Assembly (NCBI GenBank): GCA_964016985.1
Contig: OZ024823.1
Coordinates: 65,120,514 to 65,184,513 of the forward strand
Source: Anodontia alba
Lineage: Eukaryota > Mollusca > Bivalvia > Lucinida > Lucinidae
Direction: 5' to 3'
DNA: 64,000 bases
Positions 11,862 through 24,353 of this stretch are shown here, in pieces. Numbering within the stretch: the stretch's first letter is position 1; every line of letters starts with the position of its first letter. The notes beneath the pieces were generated by a model. That model worked only from the letters and a program-made list of their open reading frames with translations, searched no databases and was not told where the DNA came from. The position numbers and the translations under genes were made by a program.

Positions 11862-12906
11862 ACTTCAGAACCATTTGGATATATTGTCAATATCCCTTTG
11901 ACAGAAGACCTCGTGCGAAAACCAGTTAAGTCGATCAAGCAGTTTTAGAGAAGAAGGCAATTAAAGATTACACAATTTTATACATGTATACAGAACAGGG
12001 GCAAGGGCAGATAATCCCCCAGGGGCAAACTTTTGATTGTGACTGAAAAGATTTACTACTTTAATCATACATAGTAAGTTTCAGCGATTAGTCTTTAAAG
12101 AGAAAATGATTTTTCAACATTTTCCCCATACAAATGTATAAAGACGCAAATTTAGCCTTGCCTTAAAAAAAAGTCAAAGGTCATCTTTGTCCTCGAGGCC
12201 CCAATGCTATATCCCAAGATTCAGCCTCAAAGCTTTCTTGGTTCTGGAGAAGATTTTTAAGTATTTATTACCATATATGGGCATGGTGATCATCTTGTTC
12301 AGTGGTGCGGAACCATTTAAACAAATTGTCAATATCCCTTTGATAGATGGCCCTGTGTGAAATTTGGTCAAGCGGTTTCAGATAAGAAGTCATTTAAATT
12401 TGCATGATTTTATACATGTATATAGCCCAGGGGCATGGCAAGATAAACCCCAGGGGACAAAAGTTTGATTGTAACTGAAACGATTCACTATTTTAATCAT
12501 ACATTGTAAGTTTCAGCCATATGATTTTTCAAAATTTTCCCCATATAAATGTATTGGGACACAAATTTGACTTTGCCATAAAAAAGTCATAGGTAAACCT
12601 ATGATCATCATTTAAAAAAAAATGGTAGACCTCAAGTCCACGATGCTATATGCTAAGATTCAGCCTTAAAGCTTTCTAGGTTCTGGAGATTTTTAAGTGT
12701 TTTTACCACATATGGGCATAGTGGCCATCTTAATTAATGAACCGTGGCCATTTGTACAAATTTCCAATCCCCTTTTAAGGCTCCACATGAAATTTGAAGA
12801 AAATTGGCTCAAGGGTTGCAGAGAAGTTGTTCAAAGGTGTGGATGGACGTACGGCGTAGGGCAAGTGATCGCAATAGCTCATCCGAATCTCCAGCTCAGG
12901 TGAGCT
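11862..12906 (+). mobile_element. HINE-like family B copy, 5'-truncated
   Basis: About 2.4 core units with a 437-bp period; compare cagaaccatttggatatattgtcaatatccc at about 11867 and 12304. It includes ccccatacaaatgta, aaaaaagtcaaaggtca and a tatgggcatagtggccatcttaat box. It ends with gtgatcgcaatagctcatcc and agctcaggtgagctt, a degraded tail. No clear 5' palindrome is seen. Confidence 0.65.
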
Positions 12907-12937
12907 TATCAAAAATCTCTGTGAATTGCAACTTTGC

Positions 12938-13741
12938 TTTTTTAGCTGTCCTGAACTTTATATGTAGCATCCGTCCACCATTTTCAAACAACTTCTTCTC
13001 TGAAGCCACTGAGCCAATTTCAATTTAGATTTCATATACAGCCTCCTGATGATGGGGGGAAACGAAAGTTTGTTTGAATGGTCCAGGTCACATGACCAAG
13101 CTGACTGCCATGCCCGTATATGGTAAAAACACTAAAAAAATCTTCTCCAGAACTGCTGGGCCGATTGCCTTGAAACTTGGTATGTAGCATCAGGTGACCG
13201 AGTACTACTAAGTTTATTCAACTGATGACCCTGTGTTGACCTTGACCTATTTTACGGCACGGTCAAATTTGGTTCCTTAGGCTTTTGAATGGGAAAAATG
13301 GTAAAACAATGCATTTTTTTTTTCAAAACTAGTGTTGTCTATGATGAGAGTAAGTACTACATGAATGTCTATGATTACCAAAGATCAGGGACCTTGACCC
13401 CAGGTCACTAGGATTACATGTCCATCAAATTTCAAAAGACTTCTTATCTTAAACCGCTGGGCAGATTTTCATTAAATTTCAAGCATTGGGCAAACAAAAG
13501 TTTGTTCAAATGGTCTAGGTCAAATTGCCGCCATGCCCAAATATGGTAAAAACCCTTAAAAAATCTTCTCCTCCAGAACCCCTGGGCCGATTACCTTGAA
13601 ACTTTATATGTAGCATTAGGTGACTAAGTACTAACAAGTTTGTTCAGATAATGACCCTAGGTTTACCTTGACCCATTTTCGGCAAGGTCAAATTTGGTCC
13701 CTTAGGCTTTTGAATAGAAAAATGGTTAAACAATGCATTTT
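12938..13741 (-). mobile_element. Reversed tandem-core repeat (family B-like)
   Basis: Two units with a period of about 420 bp on the minus strand: cttctccagaactgctgggccgattgccttgaaactt at 13143 recurs at 13565, each followed by gaccttgaccta-type text and ggcttttgaatgggaaaaatgg. It directly follows the forward copy ending at 12906, giving a head-to-tail inverted arrangement. Confidence 0.6.
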
Positions 13742-14270
13742 TATGCCCCCCACCTTCCAAAGGCAGGAGTGGGTTTTATAGCGTTTCGCTGTGATGTTAC
13801 ATCAGTATGTGCGTACATGCCTAGGTCACGTTTCTCTTGGAGATCATAACTTGGGTACCTTTTATGCTAGGAAGTTGAAATTTAGTATGCTACTTACCCA
13901 GACCTAAGCCTTCAGTTCTGTACTAGATTTGCCCCTGGGTCCTGGGGTGGGACTAGGGATAAAAATGTATACAAATATGTACAAATGTTTAAGTGTACAT
14001 TCATGTTTACATTGACATTTACGTCCGCATTTTTCTTGGAGGCCATAACTTTTATGCTAGTAAGTTGAAATTTAGTATGCTACTTACCCAGACCAGAACC
14101 TTCCAACTATTAGCTACAGTTGCCCCTGGGTCATGCCCTGGGGTGGGGATGAGGGTAAAAATGTATGACAGGTCAAATTTGGCTACCTTTTATGCTAGGA
14201 AGTTGAAATTTGGTATGCTACTTTGGTCTTAACTTGGGTACCTTTCATGCTAGGAAGTTGAAAATTGGTA

Positions 14271-15448
14271 CGAGGGCGTGTCAATAAATAACCAGCCTAT
14301 CCCATTTTCGATGGACCGAGATGGTCACGATTTTCATGCTTTGTTTCAATATATGATTTATACATAATACTGTAATTCGGTACATGTATTTAAAAGGTAA
14401 TACAGGCAAGGAAATACAGGGCGAGTTAGCCTATGTTTATGGGTCTTCTGCATCGTCTTATGCTCAGGTTAAATTCTGGGTAGGGGAATTCGAACGCAGT
14501 AGAACGTCTTTAGAAGATGAAGCCAGGTCTGGATGCCCACTGGATGCCACCGACGAAGAAATGTGTAAGAAAGTTTGGGATCTGGTATACTCTGATAGGC
14601 GAATTCAGGTGGAAGAAATAGTGCAGTCATTAGGCATTTCACATGGTAGCGTTTCAACAATCTTACATGATCGTTTAGGTATGCGCAAACTAACAGCCCG
14701 TTGGGTCCCCAAATCCCTTAGCGATGAGCAAATGGCAACCAGAGCATCAGTATACAGTGCCTTGTTGAAGCGTTTTAGGTCAAAAGATGATTTTCTTTTG
14801 CGTCTGGTGACTGTAGATGAGACTTGGGTTCATTATTATGAGCCAGAGAATAAAGCTCAGTCATCAGTGGGTAGGGCCTGGGTCCCCGAGGCCAAAGAAG
14901 TTCAAGACGCAACCATCTGCTGGCAAGGTGATGGCCACAGTATTTTGGGACGCGAAAGGCGTTATTATGTTGGAGTTTTTACCCAAGAGAAGTACAATAA
15001 CTGGAGTGTACTATGCAAACTTGTTAGACCAGCTGAGAACCGCCATCCGTTAAAAACGCCGAGGTAAACTCTCTAAAGGTGTTTTGCTGCAACAGGACAA
15101 CGCGAGAGTCCACATTTGCAAAGTTGCAATGGATGCTGTAGAGCAAAACAGGTATGAATTAATACCACATCCTGCCTATTCGCCTGACCTAGCTCCTAGC
15201 GACTTCTTCCTATTCCCAAACTTGAAAAAGGATATCCGTGGAATTAATTTCCGGTCTGATGAAGAAGTCGTGACGGCAGTTCAGGAGTGGGTCAATGGAA
15301 AGGACCCTGACTTTTTTCAGTTCTGGGCTGATGGCACTTGAACACCGTTGATCTAAGTGCATCACACTAGAGGGCAATTACATCGAAAAAGAAGAGGTGG
15401 ATCTCAACTGGAAATAAGTTAGGCTGGTTACTTATTGACTCACCCTCG
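14271..15448 (+). mobile_element. mariner DNA transposon 1 (decayed, 1178 bp)
   Basis: Terminal inverted repeats of about 28 bp: the left end begins cgagggcgtgtcaataaata and the reverse complement of the right end begins cgagggtgagtcaataagta. The element is flanked by TA on both sides (14269-14270 and 15449-15450), the target duplication of Tc1/mariner elements. It sits in a family C unit, whose uninterrupted form can be read nearby (for example 14215-14225 and 17170-17180). Length is close to the usual 1.2-1.3 kb. Confidence 0.93.
14384..15341 (+). pseudogene. mariner-type transposase, broken
   Basis: Cut-and-paste transposase of the mariner family (DD34D). Visible in order: helix-turn-helix region (GNTGKEIQGELAYVYG), second DNA-binding region with ISHGSVSTILHDRLGM, linker WVPKSL, first catalytic Asp in VTVDETWVHYYEPE, second in LLQQDNARVH, third in YSPDLAPSDFFLF, with 34 residues between the last two. 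Two lesions are visible: a frameshift near 14855-14865, where the frame moves by one base (the second frame continues WVGPGSPRPKKFKTQPS), and an in-frame TAA at about 15051-15053, where the family has a basic residue. The N-terminus before 14384 lacks an open start, since a nearby upstream ATG is followed at once by a stop. No active protein is expected. Confidence 0.9.
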
Positions 15449-15880
15449 TATGCTACTTACCCAGACCTTAACCTACAATTCTGTGCTACAGTTGCCTCTG
15501 GGTCATCCCCCAGGATGGGGCTAGGGTTCAAAATGTAACTTAAAACTTGGGTACCTTTAATGCTAGGAAGAAATTTGGTATGCTACTTACACCCAGATCT
15601 AAACCAGCTCTGTACTAGAATTGCCCCTGGGTCATGCCCTGGGATTGGGCAAGGGGTCAAAATGTATAACAGGTCTGATTTTACATCATTTATAACTGTG
15701 TTTCTGTTTGAGGTCATAACTCGAGTATCTTATATGCTAGGAAGCTGAAATGTGATATGCTACTTACCCAACACTGTGCTAGTTGCCCTAGGATCATGCC
15801 CTGGGTGGGGCTAGGGGTCCAAGGGGCAGGCTAATTTGTGTACTTTGGACACATGTCTAATATGCTCACTTTTCAAAAGT

Positions 15881-17057
15881 TCATATCTCAACAACTGCTT
15901 ATCAGGGAGCAGTCATATTTGGATCATAGGTACTCTCGACGGTTGGCTGTCATTCCATGACAAAGACCCCAGGGTCTATATCCTGAGGTGGGGCTAAAGG
16001 TCAAAATCTAGGATACCTGAAAAAGTGTGTATATGTGTGTGTGTGTGTGTGTTTTCAACTTTTCTATTATGAAAACAACTTAAGACAGATACTTGGTCAG
16101 ACATTGGTCAGCCTTGTGACTCTCTTGTAGGTCATGAAATGAAGGTCATCGAGACCTATATTTCACGGTCCTGTAATTTTGCCTTATAGCCTGGTTTTCA
16201 TGGTCCAGTGATTTTGCCTTATATCTTGAAGAGTATTTCATGTATAAATTTTACACCATACTTTCTGATTATGAGTCAGCATGACCTGAAGCTTGACCTC
16301 AAAATAAATCTAGGTCAAAGTGACCTATATTTCATGGTTCAATCAGTTTGCCTTATATCTTGACGTATTTGATGTGTAATAAATGGATAAGGTAATAACT
16401 TCTGGATTATGAGTCAGTATTGCCCTAAGTTTGACCTTAAAATAAATGTAGGTCACAGTGACCTATATTTCACAGTCCACTGACCTTGCTTTGTATCTTG
16501 AAAGTATTTCATGTATAAACACCATACTGTTTGATTATGAGGCAGTATGACCTGAAGTTCAACCTCAAAAAAATGTAGATCACAATGACCTTGATTTTAC
16601 AGTCCAGTGACTGGTGTTGTGCCATGTGGCGGCCATAAAAAGTCTCCCTGTACATCATCATAGTGCAGGTTATATTTTATTTCCTTTGGGACCATCAAGC
16701 CCATCCTGGTTATTTTGAAAATCGAATTCCGCTTAAGCCGGCACTAGGGACGTATGCAGCCTCGCAAACTACAGTGTTGCATATGAAAAGACAATCAAAC
16801 CGTGTCTCCAATTTTCCTGATTTTGTGTGTTCTTTGCTTCCAAAGGCAATCCTTTTTGACTTTTATTTACCTTATATCTTGAATATTTGGTGTATAAACA
16901 TCATACTTTCCAATTATGAGTCAGTATGACCCAAAGTTTGACCTTATAGTAAATGTAGGCCACAGTAACCTATATTTCACAGTCCAATCAATTTGCCTTA
17001 TATCTTGAAAAGTATTTTGTGTATAAACACTATACTTTCTGATTATGAGCCAGTATG
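15881..17057 (+). repeat. Family D tandem-core repeat
   Basis: Units of about 160 bp with gattatgagtcagtatgacc, tgaccta tatttca, agtccagtgac and gccttatatcttgaa, seen near 16160, 16330, 16480, 16900 and 17000. A (TG)n run is at 16025-16052 and an unrelated dispersed repeat is inserted at 16664-16865. Termini not resolved. Confidence 0.6.
16664..16865. repeat. Dispersed repeat also at 45181-45385
   Basis: tgcaggttatattttatttc...ctttgggaccatcaagccca...gtgttctttgcttccaaagg is matched by 45181-45385 with the same order and spacing. It interrupts family D here. Type unknown (SINE or MITE); no tRNA promoter boxes and no clear inverted ends seen. Confidence 0.6.
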
Positions 17058-17640
17058 AGCTGCCAAAGGCAGCAGTTGGGCAAACTGTGTTTCGCATATG
17101 CACATGCATATGTCGAGTTTCCCTTGGAGGTCATAACTTGGGTACCTTTAATGCTAGGAAGTTGAAATTTGGTACGCTACTTACCCAGGCCTAAACCTTC
17201 AACTCAGTTTTAGAGTTTCCCCTGGGTCATGCCCTGGGGTATGAATGTATAACAGGTCAGGTTGCACATTTGGAAAATAGTTGTTGCCATATGTGCACCG
17301 AGCAAAGTGCATGGGCATTTTTGTACTTTGGACACGTCTAGTTCCAAAACTTGTAGTCTATGACATGAGGGTAGGTACTACATGAATGTCTATGAACAAT
17401 AAAAGGTCAAGGTCATTCTATGCATGTCCATGAACACTTCAAAGGACTTCTTATCTTAAATCGCTAAGCCAATTTTAAGTAAATTTGATATGCGGCCCTA
17501 TGTCACCAGTGTTGAATTGTGGTAAAAATTTCAAAGGACTTTTTCTGAAACCGCTATAATGTTGATTTCAAATTTCATATACAGCCTCCTGACAGTGGGA
17601 AAAATAGCCATCAGAGGAGATGGCAAATCCCCCGACCAAA
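17058..17640. repeat. Family C fragment followed by reversed family B-like core
   Basis: 17058-17345 repeats the family C head and unit (ccaaaggcagcagttggg, ggtcataacttgggtacctt, tggtacgctacttacccagg). 17346-17640 resembles 13327-13500 (ggtaggtactacatgaatgt, ggacttcttatcttaaatcg). These are truncated copies without clean ends. Confidence 0.55.
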
Positions 17641-17995
17641 CCGCCATTTCTAAATTTAGTGTATTTCAATTGATATCATGGAAATATTGAAACAGGGCAA
17701 AGTAAAAAGATGCAAAGATAGTATGAAATGTGACCAAAATAATAAGTGAAAACAATAATAGGTGTACTGTTAATGATTTTATTTTTGCGTGTTCTTTTAT
17801 ATTTTTTTTTTTTGTCAAAATCGTCTAATAGTTACTTCTGATGTGATCATTTGTACAGGATACACAATATTTGCAAATACTTCGAATTTGTGAGTGTACA
17901 TATTCAGAAATAATAGCAAAACTAAATGCTTTGTAAAGGTAAAGGAACTTGTTGTATATTTATTGGGGTAAAAAATCAACAGTAAAAGTTGTCCT
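17641..17995. other. No feature seen
   Basis: AT-rich DNA without repeats I can match and without a credible frame. Confidence 0.45.
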
Positions 17996-18565
17996 TCTTG
18001 CGTGCTACACATCTTCTTGACCCAACCTGATATATGTCCCTACCAAAAATTATCAAGTTATCAAGTATGGGAGTTATGGCCTGAACAAGATTTTGGCTTC
18101 AGGGAAGATAACTACATAACAAAAGACAATTTGAGTTGTCTCTTGCATGCGACACGCCTACTGGTCCTCCTCTTCATTCCCACTAAATATTACCAAAATA
18201 TGTCTAAGGGTATCAAAGTTATGGAGCGCACAAGGATGAGTCTTCAATTTCTGCTTCAGAGGAGATAACAACATAATGAAGTGAGAGTTCTCTCTTGCAC
18301 GTGACACACCTACTGGTCCTCTTCTTTATCCCTACAAATATTATCAAATTATCTCAAACAGTATGGGAGTTATGGCCCGCACAAGATTTCGGGCTCAGGG
18401 GAGATAACTACATAATGAAGACAGTGAGATTTGTCTCTTGCACAGCGACAGGCCTACTGGTCCTCCTCTTCATTCCTTCCAAATATTACCAAAATATGTC
18501 TAAGGGTATCAAAGTTATGGAGCGCACAAGGATGTGTCTACTGACTGACTCCATGCCTCCCGCTA
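17996..18565 (+). repeat. Family E tandem-core repeat (about 150 bp units)
   Basis: Units near 18010, 18162, 18314 and 18460 share cctactggtcctcctcttca, attaccaaaatatgtctaag, ggtatcaaagttatggagcg and aggggagataactacataa. It ends at the double hairpin 18566-18625. Open frames at 18002-18268 and 18295-18708 are repeat artefacts. Confidence 0.65.
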
Positions 18566-18625
18566 TATCCCCCGAACCTAACGGTCGGGGGATAATAATC
18601 CCCCGAACCTATCAGTCGGGGGATA
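18566..18625. repeat. Two tandem hairpins closing family E
   Basis: 18566-18594 and 18598-18625 each read TATCCCCCGA or ATCCCCCGA, a short loop, then TCGGGGGATA: 9-10 bp perfect stems. They occupy the position of the terminal hairpin in the other families and resemble the CCCC/GGGG hairpin ending the element at 37308-38222. Confidence 0.75.
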
Positions 18626-19561
18626 ATAAGGGAACAAAATTTTCTTCGAATGGTCCAGGTCACTTAACCAAGATGGCCGCCATGACCATATATGGTAAAA
18701 ATCTTTAAAAAATCTTATGCAGAACTGCTGGGCTGATTGCCTTCAAACTTGCTGAGTACTTCTGAATTTGTTGAAATGATACTAGGTTGACCTTGACCTA
18801 TTTTGATGGCAAGGTCAAATTTTGTCCCCTTAGGCTTTTGAACGGGAAAAAGGTAAAACAATGTTTTTTTGTTTTTTTTCCAAAACTATTGTAGAAACTA
18901 TTGTTTCTGAAATTCACTATTTCCCATACAAAAGCATAGGAGACCATATTTAACCTTTCTGTAAATTAGATCAAGGTCAACCCAAGGTCTTCATGTGACC
19001 AAATTGATGGGCCCATGTCCCAAATGCTGCAGAGCGAGCCCCATGAAGGGTTTTTACCATATCCATATATAGGTGTGGTGGCCATCTTGGTCAAGAGACC
19101 CAGATCCCAGGAAAAAACTTCCTTTCCCCCAACTAATGGAGGCTTTCAATCAGCCCAGTGGCTTCTGAGAAGGTGTTTGAAAATGAAGGACAGAAGGATG
19201 AATGACGGATCTTTGGCCATATGATAAGCTCACCTTATGAGCCTTTGTGTTGGGGTTTAATGACATGTCAACCCTTCTGGGTCATTTTGTGTTTTCTCCC
19301 AGAGAAACAGAGAAAAGAGATAGAAGAGGTAGTAAGAGAGATGAAAGAGAGGGACAGGGAGTAAAGAGGAACGGGAATGAAAGTGAAGAAACAGAAGAAA
19401 TAAAAACATTCCCCCTCTACCCTTACTGCTGCAAGGATAGCAGGCCTTGCCCAACTGTAAGCCAAAATCAGTTGGATGCCCCAGTGACATAAGATACACG
19501 ACACCTTTGCCACACCCGAACAGCCCCCATTGTTTGATTAAAGGCTCTGGTGAGCTAAAAA
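18626..19561 (+). mobile_element. Mixed family B fragments with a SINE in the terminal hairpin
   Basis: 18630-18890 is reversed family B-like core (ccaagatggccgccatgacc, cctattttgatggcaaggtc). 18900-19240 is forward core (gtggtggccatcttggtcaa). Terminal arm gctcaccttatgagccttt (19229-19247) and arm aaaggctctggtgagctaaaaa (19540-19561) are the two halves of one HINE 3' hairpin, separated by SINE-B copy 1. Confidence 0.6.
19246..19530 (-). mobile_element. SINE-B copy 1
   Basis: On the plus strand it starts tgtgttggggtttaatgaca and ends near cacacccgaacagccccc. The matching copies at 24085 and 27868 share a purine-rich middle (agaagaaataaaaacattcc) and cttgcccaactgtaagcc. The tail-like end (reverse complement ...ttaaaccccaacaca) puts the element on the minus strand. 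Target duplication not clear here. The mirror frames it contains are not genes. Confidence 0.7.
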
Positions 19562-19751
19562 GTTATTGAAAATGTCGTCTGTTGCAATGTTGCATGGTGC
19601 TTTAAGGGCTAAGCATTAAATTTTGTTGTTGCTTAAAATTGTTTATGTTGCCACTTTGTATGAACACTCCACAAAAGTCCTGTTTGGAATTTCACTACAA
19701 CATGGACGACTTCCTACCTTTCTTTACGAGCAACAAAATTTTGGTGACTTC

Positions 19752-19907
19752 TTTACTTTCCTGCATTGAAAAGGGGATCTACTCTAAAAGAATATGCCCC
19801 CTCAGGGAGCAAATTCTTTGCTTTTAAAAGTAGATTCCTTTCCAGAAGGAAATATATAAAAAATTGACAGGGTTGCTTGCCTTGAAAGTGTATCTATTCC
19901 CCTTATA
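19752..19907. mobile_element. MITE-like copy (AAGGGGA ends)
   Basis: Left end aaaaggggatctactct; right end aaagtgtatctattcccctt. The internal gggagcaaattctttg block is shared with 25350 and 21950. Related to the longer copy at 24683-25440. Confidence 0.45.
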
Positions 19908-21844
19908 ATGTCTCGAGAATAACTGAACTGAAAACCAGCATTCAAAAAATTGATTTAAAGAAAACACAAACACTTTTCAGCCCAAGTTTTTTATTTCATC
20001 TTAATCCAGTGTCAGGTGAGCAGATTTTTGGTATTTGCAGCAATATCTGCACAAGGACATATCCATGACAACAAGGTATTTAACTGGTTGCTATAGCAAC
20101 AATAAAATGAAAATGAGTACAAGATGAGGTTTCCACTTTCTGTGGATAACTACAATAAACTCTTAAACACAGGAAAACTAGAAAATGTATGTAAGTGGAA
20201 GTTAAACTGAATTGCTGTAGAGCTTGGAATCAACAGCAACTTTATTACCCAAGCTTCCCTCTGACTGGTTACAATGTTAGCATGTTATGAAGTTTGTTAA
20301 AGAATGTTTAGGACTCCAGGTAATTAGAGTGCATTCAGAGGAATATTGTTCATTCATAAAAGACGTACAATCTCACAGAATTTCCGGTGACAGTTTTATG
20401 AAGAACCCACAATACACATTGGATCGATGATATAAGAAAATGTGCTTTAAGACATGCCCAGCTAAGACATAGATCAACCTGCACATTTTGCAGCCTGATC
20501 AGTTTGCTGGGTGTTGTATGGATAAAGAAGATCTCTGGCTTCTTCAAAGAGACTTCAAAACCTGATGTAACTATGCAGACATGCAGGCTGCTACAAGTGT
20601 TCAGTGGTGCCATCTGCCACAAGGTACATTTTGCTTTGAGACAATAAAACTCAATAGTTCATCTCTAACTTTTCTTGAGTCCTAGGAAGCTATATGGAAT
20701 ATTATCACTGTGATGACAATAAAGTTCAATTATAAAGAATGTTGGCAATCAGCCTGATAATGCATGAAATGCTTTCCTAAAAGGCCAAACAAAACTCAAA
20801 CAAAATAATGCAGTTTAATGTGATTAAAGATGCCACTGCAGTGCAGTCCTGTGTTAAAGAGTATGTATTGTAAGGCATTAACAGATGTTTAACATTATGA
20901 TGAAATATGTAGCACATTATTGAAAGACTCTGTAAGGTTTATTTAGTGTGATGGTTATTTTTAGGCAAAGATGTAAAATGTATGAATATCTAACTACATG
21001 TACTTACAATGCACTGTGTGGGGAGCAGCAGTGAGCTACAACCCGAACAATTGTGAGTGGTTCAAGATGATTTCTTTCTGTGCGAAAAGTTAAATTGTTT
21101 TATCACAGTCTTTATAAATAAATAAATAAATAGATATAACAAATGTGACATTTTTATGAATTCCTACTTAATAACTAACAGTATCTTGATGAGGAATGTA
21201 TTTTGGCACAAACCAAGCTTTGCAGTGATGAAAGAGTCTAACGGGATGCAGGATGATAATGTATCTATCACATGCAGTTTTAAAAAATGAGCAACCGGAG
21301 CTTCTGAGATATTTCTATATGATAACAATCCGAGTATCTCATTAAAATTGTCTCTGACATGATTCTAATGTGATCTCAAGCTGGCTTCATGCAGAAAAAG
21401 AGAAAATTCAATGTTTTCTTCATCTCCAAAATAAATGATCCGGAGCCCTGGGTATAACATCATTTTACTGCATGTGTTAGGAGAAGAAAGGGGATGATAC
21501 CTTGAACAAGTCACTGTAAACTCTAATCTGCCAATAAAACCAGCCAAAATGGAGAAAAATAGGCAGAAACCTCTTGTGACACTTGTTAAAAGAATGCTTC
21601 AAATATAAAATGCTTTTAAGATGGCCTGTGTTAGTCACAGGATAAAGAAACTGGCATTTTATGGATATATAAAGAGCTACTGGTTTATTAACAATTTCAA
21701 TTGAGGTTAAGACTAGATATATTTTCATGCTGGAATAATCCGAGCTTGTAGTGTGAACATAGAGAAAACATTATTGAATCTTCAGCAGAAAAGTGATTGC
21801 TGTAATTTATATGAAAAGCGTGCAGTTTCAAATGAGTTGTATGT

Positions 21845-22083
21845 TATGGAGAATGGATACTCTTACTTTCAGGAGAGGCAACTTTCTTTCTCCTTTTCTG
21901 AAAAGTGATCTTAATGAACTCTAAAGGAATGAATTTTCTCCCATGGGCAGCAAATTCTTTCCTTTTAGAGCAGATCCCTTTTCAGAAGGTTTGTTGTATA
22001 GGAAAGCAAACAGAAAGTCTCAAAAGCTGACTCCCTGGTAAAAAGTGGTGGAAAATCTACCAAGTGTGTCCAGTCCCCTTATT
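21845..22083. mobile_element. MITE-like copy (AAGGGGA ends)
   Basis: Left ggagaatggatactctt and right aagtgtgtccagtcccctt are imperfect inverted ends; internal gggcagcaaattctttcctt matches the family. Old and diverged. Confidence 0.4.
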
Positions 22084-23256
22084 CATGTGAATATCATCTG
22101 ATGTACTGGGCTTATAGGAAATTATGTCTGGCTGCTCAGCATAAGTCAGAATGGTAGAAAAGGTAAAATACAAAATGCAACATAAATTGTCAGAATACAG
22201 AAGCATTTTTGTCAGAAGACTAGTTCCGATCAGCTTCTCCACTTTTGGCCAAAACTTGTAGAAAATGGCTTTTTTAGTTCAAACATATGTAGCCATAAAG
22301 TTTGTTTTTGTTGCAGCTTCCAACTATATATAGAAACTGCAGTAGCTCAGGCTTCGGTAAGAAAGTAAACAGTACTTTGTGCACTTTATCTTTTTGGGCA
22401 ATCAACTTGTATATTCTGACAAAATGATGCTGCATACCTGGAGCCAGCTCCTAGTGAATTTAACAGATGACAGCATTAATAATTTTCTCAATTTTACCTT
22501 GAAAATAATTTCTAATTAATCTCCATCTGAATAAAATATTTGGCTGTATTTTCAGGAAATTGTTCCTTTTAACATGTCTGCTAATTGTCATTTCGAGAAT
22601 GCTAAGGTAGCTGCAGCGTAAAGCAGAGCCAGCTCTGGTTTGCACAGATTTATCAAAACAATGTCCAGTACCTAATTACTCATGTCCGAGTTTATCATAC
22701 TACACACACAAGCCCAGTAAAGACAAAAGAAAAAATCTACATTTTCATAATGAAACTACTTATGTCATAACTTTAAAAAAGTAGTTTAACAAGTTAACAA
22801 TGTTACTACTGGTAACTACTGAAAATCAACCTTTCGCACTCTCTCAGCAAAAATAACAGGCAAAAACAGACTGGCATTATTCTTATTTTAATCCAGAACA
22901 CAGGGCAATATCATTCTTGATTTCATTCAAATTTTCTTTGTTTCTAAAACAACACACTTTGGAGAAAACCTAAAGCACTGATATCCACCATGGTATTAAG
23001 ATTAAGCTTTCCTTTTAACAAACACATGCCCAACGTACGCCCATATTTTCTGGGAAAACAAGAAAATTTCAAAATGTCAGGTTCAAGAGAAAGCAATTAG
23101 CATTAACCTTATGAGTAAACCTATATTTTGTCATACTCAAACTGTGGTAGCTCAACAGGAATATCCATGTGTCTGGTTGGAGCATTCACTGTTTCATAAA
23201 CACAATACTAGCAGAACAGCAAAGGCCCCAGCAAGAACAGGAATATGTATCATATT

Positions 23257-23460
23257 TACCCCAAGTATTGCAACACACAGGCCTGAGCAAAATGTAGACC
23301 CAGATCAGATGCCACAGAATGTGGGGGTCTCATCAGGGTCCACAAGGTTTGTCAACCATCCAGGATTTTCAGACACATCAACAGGTGCTCAAATGGACTT
23401 GTTCAAATGTTAGGACAAGTATGAGGAATTAACTTGTCCTAATATTTAGAGTAAATACAT
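23257..23460. mobile_element. MITE-like palindromic repeat (ATTTACCC ends)
   Basis: catatttaccccaagtattg at the left and cctaatatttagagtaaata at the right are inverted ends. The inner part carries gtagacccagatcagatgcc, found again near 55020, 43740 and 57740. Imperfect and old. Confidence 0.45.
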
Positions 23461-24084
23461 ACATTGGTTTTGACCTTCAGTAATGGCAGTAGTAGGTAGG
23501 TTTTCTCACTATACAGCTTGTTATCTGTCAACTCTTCCACCATTCAGTTTCTAAAGTGGACTTTTCTTCTTCACCCATTGTTGCAAGTCAGTTAAAATCA
23601 CAAAATGACAAATAGTGAATGTCCTGAGGAGAAGGCTCATAATGAGCCATCCCATCTGGATGTATACAACTTGTAAAGGTATCTGTTTTAGTCTGCCTGC
23701 AAGTAAAACAACTCTCCCATAGTGCCTCCCAAACCTCCTACCCCATTTTTTTTTAAACCAAAACTTTTTTCATAACCCTGCAAATAAGCATGCAAAATCA
23801 GATCATGCATCATATAAGACTATTTACAAGTTTTAAGCTATGAACAAAATTCTGGCTGACAAACTACGAACCACTTGCAAAGTATAAAATACATGCAAAC
23901 TGTTCCTTCCTTAAACTGCTTCTTTTCAAGCAGATAAATTTTGTCTTTTATATATTTTGGAACTAAAATCTGTTTAACAGTAATCAACTTTTTGTGTATG
24001 TGTGTTTAGATGCTTTCACATTTTTTTCTTTTAACTCTCTTTGATTCAAATTTAATTTAATATGAATGTCTGACTGTGCTTGTA

Positions 24085-24353
24085 TTGATTGTGTTGGGGT
24101 TTAACGACATGTCAACCCTTGTGGGTCATTTTGTGTCGTCTCCCAGAGAAAGGGAGAAGAGAGATAGTAAAGGAGATGAAAGAAAGGGATAGAGGAGAAA
24201 GGAAAATGAATGACAGTGAAGAAACAGAAGAAATAAAAACATTCCCCCTCTACCCTTACCTGCTGCAAGGCCTTGCCCAACTGCAAGTCAATATCAGTTG
24301 GACGTCCCAGTGATGTAAGATACACAACACCTTTGCCTCACCCAACCACCCCG
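24085..24353 (-). mobile_element. SINE-B copy 2
   Basis: Same sequence family as 19246-19530 and 27868-28160. It is flanked by an imperfect 13-bp direct repeat, gactgtgcttgta (24072-24084) and gactgtgattgta (24354-24366), as expected from target-primed reverse transcription. Tail side is on the left, so it lies on the minus strand. The two mirror frames here are artefacts of the purine-rich middle. Confidence 0.8.

Larger units (their letters stand above)
13742..15880. mobile_element. Family C tandem-core element, split by a mariner
   Basis: It starts atgccccccaccttcc with gcaggagtgggttttatagcg. Units of about 180 bp contain ggtcataacttgggtacctt, atgctaggaagttgaaattt, ggtatgctacttacccagac and tgcccctgggtcatgccctg. 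The unit near 14270 is cut between GGTA and TATGC by the mariner at 14271-15448; joining the flanks restores the normal unit. The end near 15840-15862 reads tttgtgtactttggacac, as does a second copy at about 17330. Confidence 0.7.
19562..24071. other. Gene-free region with old MITE-like palindromes
   Basis: AT-rich DNA with only short frames (at most 100 codons) and no recognisable domain. I see MITE-type ends at 19752-19907 and 21845-22083 and another family at 23257-23460, listed separately. It may be intron or intergenic; nothing in the sequence decides. Confidence 0.5.

Noticed and set aside
19247..19513. Overlapping frames on both strands, also at 24089-24325 and 27873-28176
   Set aside because: All three places are SINE-B copies; the purine-rich middle keeps frames open.
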